Source of the DNA: a bacterium
Lineage (GTDB): Bacteria; Ratteibacteria; UBA8468; B48-G9; JAFGKM01
Reading direction: 5' to 3'
Length of the DNA stretch: 12,838 nucleotides
NCBI GenBank assembly: GCA_035370465.1
Contig: DAOOVW010000002.1
Coordinates: 1 to 12,838 of the forward strand
Part shown: in pieces, positions 1 to 5,910 of the stretch
Layout: each line of letters begins with the position of its first letter
How positions within the stretch are numbered: position 1 is the stretch's first letter
Notes under the pieces: generated by a model
What the model saw: only the letters and a program-made list of their open reading frames with translations
Databases searched by the model: none
What the model was told of the DNA's origin: nothing
Made by a program: the position numbers and the translations under genes

Positions 1-134
1 TCCGCAGGCTCCTGTGGAAAAGTTGGTCTTCCTTGGTCTTTGCTATGCTCTCAAATAACTAACTTTATACACCACTTCGGGGTTCCCAGTCACCCAGTCT
101 GATTGAATCACCTCAAAATTGTCAAAGAGCAAGT
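1..134 (-). promoter_or_regulatory. boxA-containing leader, probably of an rRNA operon beyond the left edge
   Basis: Read on the minus strand, positions 131-119 are TGCTCTTTGACAA, one base different from the E. coli rrn boxA (TGCTCTTTAACAA), the NusB/S10 antitermination site. The sequence after it, down to position 1, is about 45 percent GC (54 of 120 bases counted), well above the surrounding AT-rich DNA, as expected for structured RNA. No 16S or 23S start is visible, so the mature RNA would lie outside the window. A boxA can also precede a 23S spacer or a CRISPR array, so rRNA is the likeliest but not the only reading. An 8-base direct repeat, TTGGTCTT, lies at 23-30 and 33-40. A 27-residue open stretch ending in the stop near 50 has no start codon and is probably chance. 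Confidence 0.55.
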
Positions 135-136
135 GA

Positions 137-187
137 ACAAGTTTAATTTTTTAAAAGTTGCGTTCTTTTAAAATTTGGAAAACTTGT
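137..187 (-). repeat. nested inverted repeat just upstream of boxA
   Basis: The inner arms 149-157 (TTTTAAAAG) and 165-173 (CTTTTAAAA) are perfect 9-base complements around a 7-base loop. The outer arms 137-144 and 180-187 (ACAAGTTT / AAACTTGT) are perfect 8-base complements. The structure sits 5 bases upstream of the boxA on the transcribed minus strand, the position where rRNA antiterminators often carry a boxB-type hairpin. A TTGACA hexamer at 190-185 on the minus strand could be a -35 box, but I see no convincing -10 at 16-18 bases from it, so the promoter is not placed. Confidence 0.45.
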
Positions 188-219
188 CAAGGGATTTTTG
201 TTGCTTTTTTCTCTTGACA
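185..219. repeat. inverted repeat with TTGACA in both arms
   Basis: Arms 185-194 (TGTCAAGGGA) and 210-219 (TCTCTTGACA) are complementary at 9 of 10 positions around a 15-base T-rich loop. It lies between the end of the PD40 propeller gene and the boxA leader. It could be an operator, or a weak terminator stem for one of the flanking units. No run of T follows directly on the minus strand, so a classical intrinsic terminator is not supported. Confidence 0.35.
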
Positions 220-234
220 TTACACCACACATCT

Positions 235-1221
235 CTATTCAATAACCATTTTATAAATATCTAAACTATCTTTCCAATTTATTATTCCATCATTATTTGT
301 ATCTCTCCTAACAGAAGAAAAAATAATACTTTTCCCATCTGGAGAAAAAACAGGCCTTTCATCAAGGTAATTATCATCAGTTAATTTTATCTTCCTCTTT
401 TCTGTTATTGAATATATGTATATTTCCTCTTCATCCTCAAATACTATCTTTTTGCTGTCAGATGACCAACAAGGGTTTCTTCCATAACTTATCTCTTCAA
501 AACTATCCTTTTTCACAAGATAAAGGACATCCCCTACTGCTCTTGTTAAGTCCTCTCCCGGGGCAACTAATCCCATTGGAACAACAGCAATAACTTCCTT
601 CTTATTTGGTGAAACATAAATTTTGGTGTAGTAAAGATTATTACCTAATTTTTCCCTTAACTCACTAATAAGAGTCACTTTTTTATCTTTTATATTTAGG
701 ATATATATATTACCATCTCCACAAAAAATAATCTCCTCACCATTAACCCATGCAATATCCAAATTAGAATATTCACCTGTTAATTCTTTTTCTTCCCCAT
801 TATCTAAAACACATATCTTTCTATTCTTAATAAATCCAATCTTTTCCCCATCTGGAGAAAAAACAGGCCTTTCACCATTAACAAGATATTTTTTCTTTAC
901 ATCTGACAAAAAACTAACATCCAACAAATATATTTTCCCTTCACTACTAAAAACAATCCTCCTGCTATCTGATGAAAAATATATATCCTTGGGACTATTC
1001 AACTGTCCTGTCAGAAGATATTCCTTTTTCTCTTTTATATCTAATAACCAAATCCCTTCCTTTGAATTCTCTTGCCTAATAAAAACTATTTTATCACCAT
1101 CAGGGGAATATATAGCAAATTTATCATTTCCCTTGGACTTTGTTAAAGGAATTATAATCTCTGCAAAAATAGAAAAATTAACAAATAAAATCACAAAAAC
1201 ACAAATTCTTATTTTATTCAT
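235..1221 (-). CDS. exported PD40/TolB-like beta-propeller protein with terminal EF-hand loop
   Basis: The protein is 328 residues. The N-terminus is a signal peptide (charged MNKIR, hydrophobic core, likely cut after Ala20 in SIFA), so it acts in the periplasm or outside. PD40/WD40-like blades are marked by YSPDGDKIVF (38-47), FSSDSRRIVF (82-91), FSPDGEKIGF (121-130), WSSDSKKIVF (252-261) and FSPDGKSIIF (292-301), with a weaker VSPNKKEV at 203; such proteins form TolB-like propellers that bind protein or glycan partners. Residues 307-318 match a calcium EF-hand/dockerin loop with D307, N309, D311, G312, N315 and D318. I chose the ATG at 1221: AAGGA lies 7 bases upstream, whereas the TTG three bases earlier is only 4 bases from it. 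A 13-base palindrome (1223-1235) overlaps that ribosome site. The gene follows the LamG fragment by 26 bases. The exact partner is unknown. Confidence 0.8.
   Translation of the reverse strand: MNKIRICVFVILFVNFSIFAEIIIPLTKSKGNDKFAIYSPDGDKIVFIRQENSKEGIWLLDIKEKKEYLLTGQLNSPKDIYFSSDSRRIVFSSEGKIYLLDVSFLSDVKKKYLVNGERPVFSPDGEKIGFIKNRKICVLDNGEEKELTGEYSNLDIAWVNGEEIIFCGDGNIYILNIKDKKVTLISELREKLGNNLYYTKIYVSPNKKEVIAVVPMGLVAPGEDLTRAVGDVLYLVKKDSFEEISYGRNPCWSSDSKKIVFEDEEEIYIYSITEKRKIKLTDDNYLDERPVFSPDGKSIIFSSVRRDTNNDGIINWKDSLDIYKMVIE
334..361. repeat. 28-base direct repeat inside the propeller gene (copy 1; copy 2 at 847-874)
   Basis: Positions 334-361 and 847-874 are identical over 28 bases. Both encode the RPVFSPDG core of a propeller blade in the same frame. 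Exact identity at the DNA level, while the rest of the blades has diverged, suggests recent blade duplication or gene conversion. Confidence 0.8.
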
Positions 1222-1247
1222 CAAAAGGTCCTTTTATTCTGTTGAAA

Positions 1248-1505
1248 CTAACTTCTATTGAAGACATCTTTACCACAATCAACATAATCCCCATCAAATT
1301 CTAAACCATAACCTCTTACTCCCTCCACCCATTTTGCTCCATTAATTTTCCCGTTGTTTCCATTGCTACTATTATCTTTTACTATATCACCAGAACCTTC
1401 ATCAAAACTCCAGTGAGCAACAAGTCCCTTTTCTTCTGCAAAAGATAAATCTCCCACACTCAGTAAATACACTCCGGCTAAAGTAATTTTCTTTAGTATT
1501 TTCAC
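1248..1505 (-). pseudogene. truncated LamG/concanavalin-like secreted protein fragment
   Basis: The 85-residue product starts with a signal peptide (MKILKK, hydrophobic stretch, likely cut after SFA at residue 23). It continues with the N-terminal strands of a LamG/concanavalin-A-like domain: GLVAHWSFDEGSGD (27-40), NSSNGNNGKINGAKWVEG (45-62) and LEFDGDYVDCG (68-78). That domain normally needs about 150-200 residues, so more than half the fold is missing and the reading frame ends at NRS-stop. No continuation appears in another frame before the next gene starts 26 bases on, which points to an internal deletion rather than a simple frameshift. The start is a GTG in the same frame as the preceding DUF4091 gene, 9 bases after its stop, with GAG abutting it and no well-spaced ribosome site. 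I read it as a decayed remnant; a functional short secreted peptide is less likely. Confidence 0.65.
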
Positions 1506-1514
1506 CTCTATTTT

Positions 1515-3830
1515 TCATTTTAAAATTTTATTTAACTTTATAATTTCGTTAGCTATTCTCCATCTTAATTTATCATAAACCTCATTAGATGGAGCAGAAT
1601 GTGTATAATAATAAGAAAAATCAGGATTGATGTAATCCATTATTTCTTCTAATATCTTCTTAGATTCTGTTACATCTATTTTTTTCTTCTCGCCTTCTTT
1701 TATTAAACTTTCTAACATCCTGATATATCTGGTATCATCTATTCCTTCTCTAATTCTTTCTGCTTTTAGAGTGGAAACTGGTTTTTCTTCACCAGGAAGA
1801 CAAAAAGAAATATGTAGACCTTCCCAACCTACATCAAAAGGGTTATAAGGGTCCCGACGAGGTATAACAAGAAATTCAGTATAACTTCCTTTTGCTCCAC
1901 TACGACAATAACCAAAACCAGCCTTAAATCTTGTCTCTACTCCATATATCCAGTATTTACAATCTGGAGCAACTTTCTTAATATAAGAAATATTTTCTGG
2001 TGTCATCAAGTAGTCCCTTAATCCATGAATATATAAATATGGAGAAAGAAGGTCTACCTCTCCCTGTCCATTAGAATTATTGTATAATTTCAACCCTGCC
2101 TCTTTTAATTCCTTATAAAGAGGAATATATCCCCTAATTAACTCTATTCCTGCATTAGTAAGTTCACCTCCAATGAGAAAAATAGGCTCTAAACCAAATT
2201 TGTTCGTCTCTCCCTTTATGTTTAATAGTATCTCCTTAATAATCTCTCTTCCTTCCTGGTTATAATAATAGCCCTGCCTTGTTTTTGTCCCACCAGGTAT
2301 TCCCCACCAATTCTTAAGTATTGGACTATACAAACATAGAACAACTTCTTTTGAAGGAAAACCTATCTCTTTATAGTATTCTAAATATTTTTTGTAATAA
2401 GTCAAATCTACACACCTGGTTTTTTCATCAATCTTTTGTCCGAAAAGTCTGTTTGGCAGAGATTGAGTATCAGGGGTTAATCCATATTCTTTAATAAAAA
2501 TAAGATAACTTTTAATGAGTTCCATATATTTATCAAAATCGCTACTACCATACCTTAAATCTTGAAATGCCGTGCGAATAAAAATATCTTCAAATGGCTG
2601 AAGGTTAAATGGTAAAACTCTTAACTTAATTTCTAATGATGAAGAAGGGTTGCCTTCTGGAGAAATAGTTATTTTCCCCTTATAAATGCCTTCTGGTGTG
2701 TCCTTTGGAACTTTTACTGTAAGCCAAAATCTCCTGCTAACCCCTTCTTCAAAATCACTCTCTTTATATTCCCTTAAGTAAAATGGAAATACTTCATACT
2801 TTATAGGATATTGAAAATAACCAAACTTACCTTTTGAGATTTCTATATACCTAACTATATTTAAACTAATATTTTCTTTGCCAATTTTATTTCCTTTATT
2901 ATTTTCTAATTCAGTAACCTCTATTTTTACTTTCTTTAAATCAATAAGTGGAAAAAGTGAAAAAGTAAATGGTTCATACTCATCTCCAGAAGCAAATGCA
3001 GTCAGTTCTTTTTTAACCTCCCCCTCTTTTGGTCTGCTGTTATATCTAATCTCATCAAGATAGTTTCTGGAAAAAATAATATAACCCGTTTTTCTATCAT
3101 TCTCGCTAATGGAATAAAAAGGCCCTTTTTCTTCTTCATTCTTTATCTCTTCTATTCCTAAGTTAAACTTCTTTTCTCTCTCCTTCTCTATTTCTACCAG
3201 CTCTTTTTCTACCTGTTCTGCTTTCTCTAATGGATATATAACTAAACAAGTAATACAACAACCATTAGTAAATTCTATCTCTATTGTATTATCTTTAACT
3301 TCAATTATAAAATATCTTGGAATAAATTCATTCCTGATATACTTCTTCCAGATACTGTCATTTTTATGATAGTCATTATCTATATTCTTGAAAAAAACAT
3401 CTTTCATATAGTCATTAAAATCAAGTCTTGAAACCTCTTTTCCTTTTACTTTAACATACCATCTGGCATCATAACGGAAACCAGGTGTATAATAAGCATT
3501 AGAATAATTACAATGCGGGCTAATATAACAAACTTTATATTCTCCATTTGGTATATTTACCTTAAAAATAGCAGGTGAACCACTAACATAGTCCATTGCT
3601 AAATCATCTGGTAATTTCCAATAACCATCTTTCAAATTCTTGGAACTACCTGTCCATCCATATCCCTTCTCTTCTGTATAAGTTGTCTCTTTGGTAACCT
3701 TAATAAATCCAGAATAGACAGGTGACTTCTCATCTCCCATATCAAACTTAAATACCTCTGCATCAACTACAATACTTAAAATAAAATACAAACTTACAAT
3801 TAACCCTAAAATTACTCTTTTCTTTTCCAT
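1515..3830 (-). CDS. secreted DUF4091 / GH123-like glycoside-hydrolase-family protein
   Basis: The protein is 771 residues with a signal peptide (MEKKR, hydrophobic 7-23, likely cut near DAE), so it is exported. Residues 26-200 resemble the N-terminal beta-sandwich found in rhamnogalacturonan-esterase-like proteins (FKFDMG, then VYSGFIKVTKETTYTEEKGYGW). Residues 205-235 are highly charged and probably helical. Residues 275-410 form the Ig-like module of GH123 relatives (SGDEYEPFTFSLFPL at 281-295; VPKDTPEGIYKGKITI at 374-389). A barrel-like region follows to about 665, and DUF4091 closes it (ERIREGIDDTRYIRMLESL, 691-709). GH123 members are beta-N-acetylgalactosaminidases using an Asp-Glu pair, but here the corresponding place reads IGGEL (553-557), with Gly before the Glu. 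The substrate is therefore unknown and activity may be altered. The start has AGGAGG 5 bases upstream. The gene probably heads a unit with the LamG fragment and the propeller gene. Confidence 0.8.
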   Translation of the reverse strand: MEKKRVILGLIVSLYFILSIVVDAEVFKFDMGDEKSPVYSGFIKVTKETTYTEEKGYGWTGSSKNLKDGYWKLPDDLAMDYVSGSPAIFKVNIPNGEYKVCYISPHCNYSNAYYTPGFRYDARWYVKVKGKEVSRLDFNDYMKDVFFKNIDNDYHKNDSIWKKYIRNEFIPRYFIIEVKDNTIEIEFTNGCCITCLVIYPLEKAEQVEKELVEIEKEREKKFNLGIEEIKNEEEKGPFYSISENDRKTGYIIFSRNYLDEIRYNSRPKEGEVKKELTAFASGDEYEPFTFSLFPLIDLKKVKIEVTELENNKGNKIGKENISLNIVRYIEISKGKFGYFQYPIKYEVFPFYLREYKESDFEEGVSRRFWLTVKVPKDTPEGIYKGKITISPEGNPSSSLEIKLRVLPFNLQPFEDIFIRTAFQDLRYGSSDFDKYMELIKSYLIFIKEYGLTPDTQSLPNRLFGQKIDEKTRCVDLTYYKKYLEYYKEIGFPSKEVVLCLYSPILKNWWGIPGGTKTRQGYYYNQEGREIIKEILLNIKGETNKFGLEPIFLIGGELTNAGIELIRGYIPLYKELKEAGLKLYNNSNGQGEVDLLSPYLYIHGLRDYLMTPENISYIKKVAPDCKYWIYGVETRFKAGFGYCRSGAKGSYTEFLVIPRRDPYNPFDVGWEGLHISFCLPGEEKPVSTLKAERIREGIDDTRYIRMLESLIKEGEKKKIDVTESKKILEEIMDYINPDFSYYYTHSAPSNEVYDKLRWRIANEIIKLNKILK

Positions 3831-3835
3831 TTCTT

Positions 3836-3841
3836 CCTCCT
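3836..3841 (-). promoter_or_regulatory. strong ribosome binding site of the DUF4091 gene
   Basis: AGGAGG on the minus strand lies 5 bases before the ATG at 3830. It is one of the strongest ribosome sites in the window and fixes the start of the signal peptide. Confidence 0.8.
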
Positions 3842-3860
3842 CGTTTTTATGGTGGGTTCT

Positions 3861-3872
3861 GCCAAAATTGGC
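3861..3872. repeat. 12-base palindrome upstream of the DUF4091 gene
   Basis: GCCAAAATTGGC is a perfect inverted repeat (GCCAA, AA, TTGGC) about 31 bases before the start codon, in a place suited to an operator. Its left half overlaps a 13-base block, TTCTGCCAAAATT (3858-3870), that recurs exactly at 4921-4933 in front of the NagB-like gene. Confidence 0.45.
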
Positions 3873-3884
3873 TATATCTTTTAT

Positions 3885-3924
3885 AATGCCTTTCTTTGTC
3901 TTTTAATGCTTTTATATGTCTTTA
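3885..3924. repeat. 20-base tandem imperfect repeat upstream of the DUF4091 gene
   Basis: Positions 3885-3904 and 3905-3924 are adjacent copies matching at 16 of 20 bases, each carrying AATGC at the start and TGTCTTT near the end. The 20-base period is about two helical turns, which suits paired binding of a regulator to one face of the DNA. They lie 55-95 bases upstream of the DUF4091 start codon. Confidence 0.45.
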
Positions 3925-4052
3925 TATCCCTGCCCCTTTTTTTCATCTCTTTTTTTGACACTATCAAATTTTATAGTACTTGTTGTTAAAATCTCCTCTA
4001 TCCCTCTTTATCAAAGGAAGAATTATAATAAACATCTATGGTTTAAGTTGTA

Positions 4053-4895
4053 TTATTCATCCATTTTTAGTTCTGGAACATCTTTTAAAAGTGATGATGA
4101 ATAAATATCTAAATATAAGTTAATATCTTTATGTAATCTTAATAAAGAGGCAGGAACTTTATTTGTAATTTCTCCTTCAATTGTTAGTTTTACTGCATTT
4201 GCTTTTTGTTTTCCAGGAACAATACATAGAATTTTATCTGCTTTAAGTATTGCCCCAACACTCATTGTTAAGGACTCTCTTGGCACATCTTCTAATGTTT
4301 TATATCTTGCCTTTGGGTTAGGATGATTTTTATAATCATCATATTGTTGTTTTACTGAAATATCGTCTATCCTGACTTTAATCATTAGTTCATTACTCCA
4401 TAGGTCTGTCTCTGGTTCATTAAAAGCAATATGTCCATTTACACCAATACCTATGAAAGCAATATAAATTCCGTCCTCTTTTTTTACTTCTTTATACTTA
4501 TCAGAAAATAATTTCGTATAATTCATAATCATTTCATCTGCATTTTTCCCTGAATCCTTAATGTAAAAAATGTTTTTAGAAGGTATATCAACTTTATCAA
4601 AAATATGTGTTTTAAGATATTCTTTAAAAGTGTTTGGATGTCCATCTGGGAGGGTTATATACTCATCAAGGTGAAAAGCATATACATTTTCCCATTTGAT
4701 ATCTTTATTTTTTGAAAGGTTATAAAGAAATGTATCCTGAGAAGGAGCAGCAGCAAAAGTAGCAATACATTTTTTATCTAACCTGGCAGTAAATTGTTTG
4801 AGAATTTCTCCTGCAAGTAATGCACTTTCTTTCCCCATTTGCTCGTTGTTTTCTAAAATAAATATATTGAATTTTCTTTCCTTTTTTCCTTTCAT
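4053..4895 (-). CDS. NagB-like glucosamine-6-phosphate deaminase/isomerase family protein, atypical
   Basis: The protein is 280 residues and spans the whole cytoplasmic NagB/6-phosphogluconolactonase fold. FHLDEY (74-79) carries the Asp (D77) that shuttles protons in NagB. GIGVNGHIAFNEP (149-161) is the catalytic motif, PASLLRLHKDINLYLD (248-263) the C-terminal signature. Two departures stand out. The ring-opening Asp of the E. coli Asp-His-Glu triad (D141-H143-E148) is Asn here (N153, with H155 and E160 kept), and the phosphate loop reads AAAPSQDTF (48-56) instead of the usual GSTP type. Both changes are typical of a divergent NagB-like subfamily whose reaction is not settled, so glucosamine-6-phosphate deamination is only the nearest guess. 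It stands alone, with 222 bases after it and 179 before it. The ribosome site is AAGGGGG, 6 bases before the ATG. Confidence 0.78.
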   Translation of the reverse strand: MKGKKERKFNIFILENNEQMGKESALLAGEILKQFTARLDKKCIATFAAAPSQDTFLYNLSKNKDIKWENVYAFHLDEYITLPDGHPNTFKEYLKTHIFDKVDIPSKNIFYIKDSGKNADEMIMNYTKLFSDKYKEVKKEDGIYIAFIGIGVNGHIAFNEPETDLWSNELMIKVRIDDISVKQQYDDYKNHPNPKARYKTLEDVPRESLTMSVGAILKADKILCIVPGKQKANAVKLTIEGEITNKVPASLLRLHKDINLYLDIYSSSLLKDVPELKMDE

Positions 4896-5074
4896 TTTTT
4901 GCCCCCTTTTTAAGCAACGATTCTGCCAAAATTATCTCCCCAAATTCACCTTACACTTTCTCACAAAGACAGGTGAAATGTGAAAAGTAAGATGTGAGGA
5001 TTTTTATTTTTCATCTATTTTTCATCTCTTTTTGCCACTACCTTTATTTTATATTTTAAATGATTTTTGTCCAA
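4896..5074. other. intergenic region upstream of the NagB-like gene, with shared modules
   Basis: No gene is seen. It holds TTCTGCCAAAATT (4921-4933). An imperfect inverted repeat has arms near 4950-4964 and 4979-4991 (the right arm is TGTGAAAAGTAAG). A block around 5018-5040 (TTTTTCATCTCTTTTT then GCCACTA) matches one at 3939-3963 in the other intergenic region. No terminator hairpin followed by a T run was found for the upstream AAC(3) gene. Confidence 0.5.
4912..4929 (-). promoter_or_regulatory. possible sigma-54 (-24/-12) promoter of the NagB-like gene
   Basis: On the minus strand this reads TTGGCAGAATCGTTGCTT. GG and GC are separated by exactly 10 bases, and only the C of TTGGCAC differs from the sigma-54 consensus TTGGCACRNNNNTTGCT. 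The predicted start of transcription would be near 4902, only about 7 bases before the start codon and inside the G-rich ribosome site, which is an awkward geometry. The match could be coincidental or the mRNA could be almost leaderless. Confidence 0.35.
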
Positions 5075-5866
5075 TTATTTTAGTTCAGCATAATAATTTT
5101 TATCAATCAAAAATAATGGATCTTCTTTAACAAATTTACTTAATATATTAAATAATTTACCTGCTTCTATTAGTTTACAAAGAGAATTACCTATTTTTAT
5201 TTCATTTTGAATTTTGTTTTCTTTACATATTTCATCTGCTTTTTCATATTTCCTTAACAAACCAGGAAAATGTGGATGTAATGGAACTGTTAAAATTTGC
5301 CCTTCATAGTCAATAACTTTTGGATAAAAAATTAAACAACTTCTTGTAGGAGCACCGTTAATATCTTCAATTGTATGAAGAGTAGTATTTGAATTATGTC
5401 CAATTCCAATTAGTAAGATTTTCCCATTTTCTTTACAGATTTTATGAAGAGGTGTATTTTCACCACATGAACATATGCAATTTTCATGTCCCGAAATCAA
5501 CCATTCTTTTTCCTTACCCCATGCAGCAACAGAATGAGTAGGATGTAATGACCTTTTAACTTCTTCCTTTCTCCAGAAGGTATCGGAAATTTTACCCATA
5601 GCAGTTGGTGAAATTCTTACATCAAAAATTATCTCTTTTTCTGCAATTCCATATTCTCCACCAATAAAAGCAGGAAAACTTGGCATGGCAAGAATGCCAT
5701 TTTCTGTTATAATTTCTTTCAAACTATCTATTACAGTTGTTGCACCACCTTCTACATATCCAAAAGAAGAAAGGGAAGAATGAACAATAACTATATTTCC
5801 TTTTTTTAGACCTAATTCTTCAAAACCTTTTATTAATTCATTTTTTTTCACTATATTATCAAACAT
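5075..5866 (-). CDS. AAC(3)-family (Antibiotic_NAT) N-acetyltransferase
   Basis: The protein is 263 residues, the usual length of this acetyl-CoA-dependent family. Signature segments are HSSLSSFG (29-36), PTAMGKISDTFWR (87-99), RSLHPTHSVAAWG (105-117), CGENTPLHKI (134-143) and NSNTTLHTIE (158-167); the last holds the His and Glu (H164, E167) expected at the active site. The family includes aminoglycoside 3-N-acetyltransferases, but many chromosomal members act on unknown amines, and nothing here shows resistance. Three cysteines in alternation (CICSC, 130-134) are unusual. The ribosome site is AAGGGC 5 bases before the ATG. It follows rnc by 44 bases and may be the tail of that operon. The next gene, NagB-like, would fit an amino-sugar substrate, but this is only a guess. 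Confidence 0.8.
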   Translation of the reverse strand: MFDNIVKKNELIKGFEELGLKKGNIVIVHSSLSSFGYVEGGATTVIDSLKEIITENGILAMPSFPAFIGGEYGIAEKEIIFDVRISPTAMGKISDTFWRKEEVKRSLHPTHSVAAWGKEKEWLISGHENCICSCGENTPLHKICKENGKILLIGIGHNSNTTLHTIEDINGAPTRSCLIFYPKVIDYEGQILTVPLHPHFPGLLRKYEKADEICKENKIQNEIKIGNSLCKLIEAGKLFNILSKFVKEDPLFLIDKNYYAELK

Positions 5867-5910
5867 TTTTAGCCCTTTTTATATTTTTAATATTTTTTTA
5901 AAATGTTAAT

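Larger units (their letters stand above)
3831..4052. other. intergenic region upstream of the DUF4091 gene
   Basis: No gene is seen in these 222 bases. They hold the GCCAAAATTGGC palindrome, the 20-base tandem repeat, and a block at 3939-3963 (TTTTTCATCTCTTTTTT then GACACTA) that matches 5018-5040 upstream of the NagB-like gene. On the minus strand CATTATAAAA near 3880-3889 could be a -10 region, without a convincing -35. No hairpin with a T run was found after the NagB-like stop codon. Confidence 0.5.

Noticed and set aside
48..155. Short minus-strand open stretch reading FEVIQSDWVTGNPEVVYKV before a stop
   Set aside because: It has no start codon, an in-frame stop lies just upstream, and it coincides with the boxA and the GC-rich leader; chance reading of structured RNA is the simpler explanation.
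1..234. CRISPR array at the left edge, suggested by the boxA
   Set aside because: Only an 8-base direct repeat (TTGGTCTT) is present; no repeat-spacer periodicity is visible within the window.
408..593. Plus-strand open frame of 61 codons inside the propeller gene
   Set aside because: It lies antisense to a well-supported gene, has no ribosome site and its product is low-complexity; it is a shadow of the real frame.
4896..5074. Intrinsic terminator after the AAC(3) gene
   Set aside because: The inverted repeat at 4950-4991 is imperfect, lies well past the stop codon and is not followed by a T run on the minus strand.
5075..5866. Acquired antibiotic-resistance cassette
   Set aside because: No integrase, attachment site or insertion sequence is nearby, and base composition looks like the neighbours.
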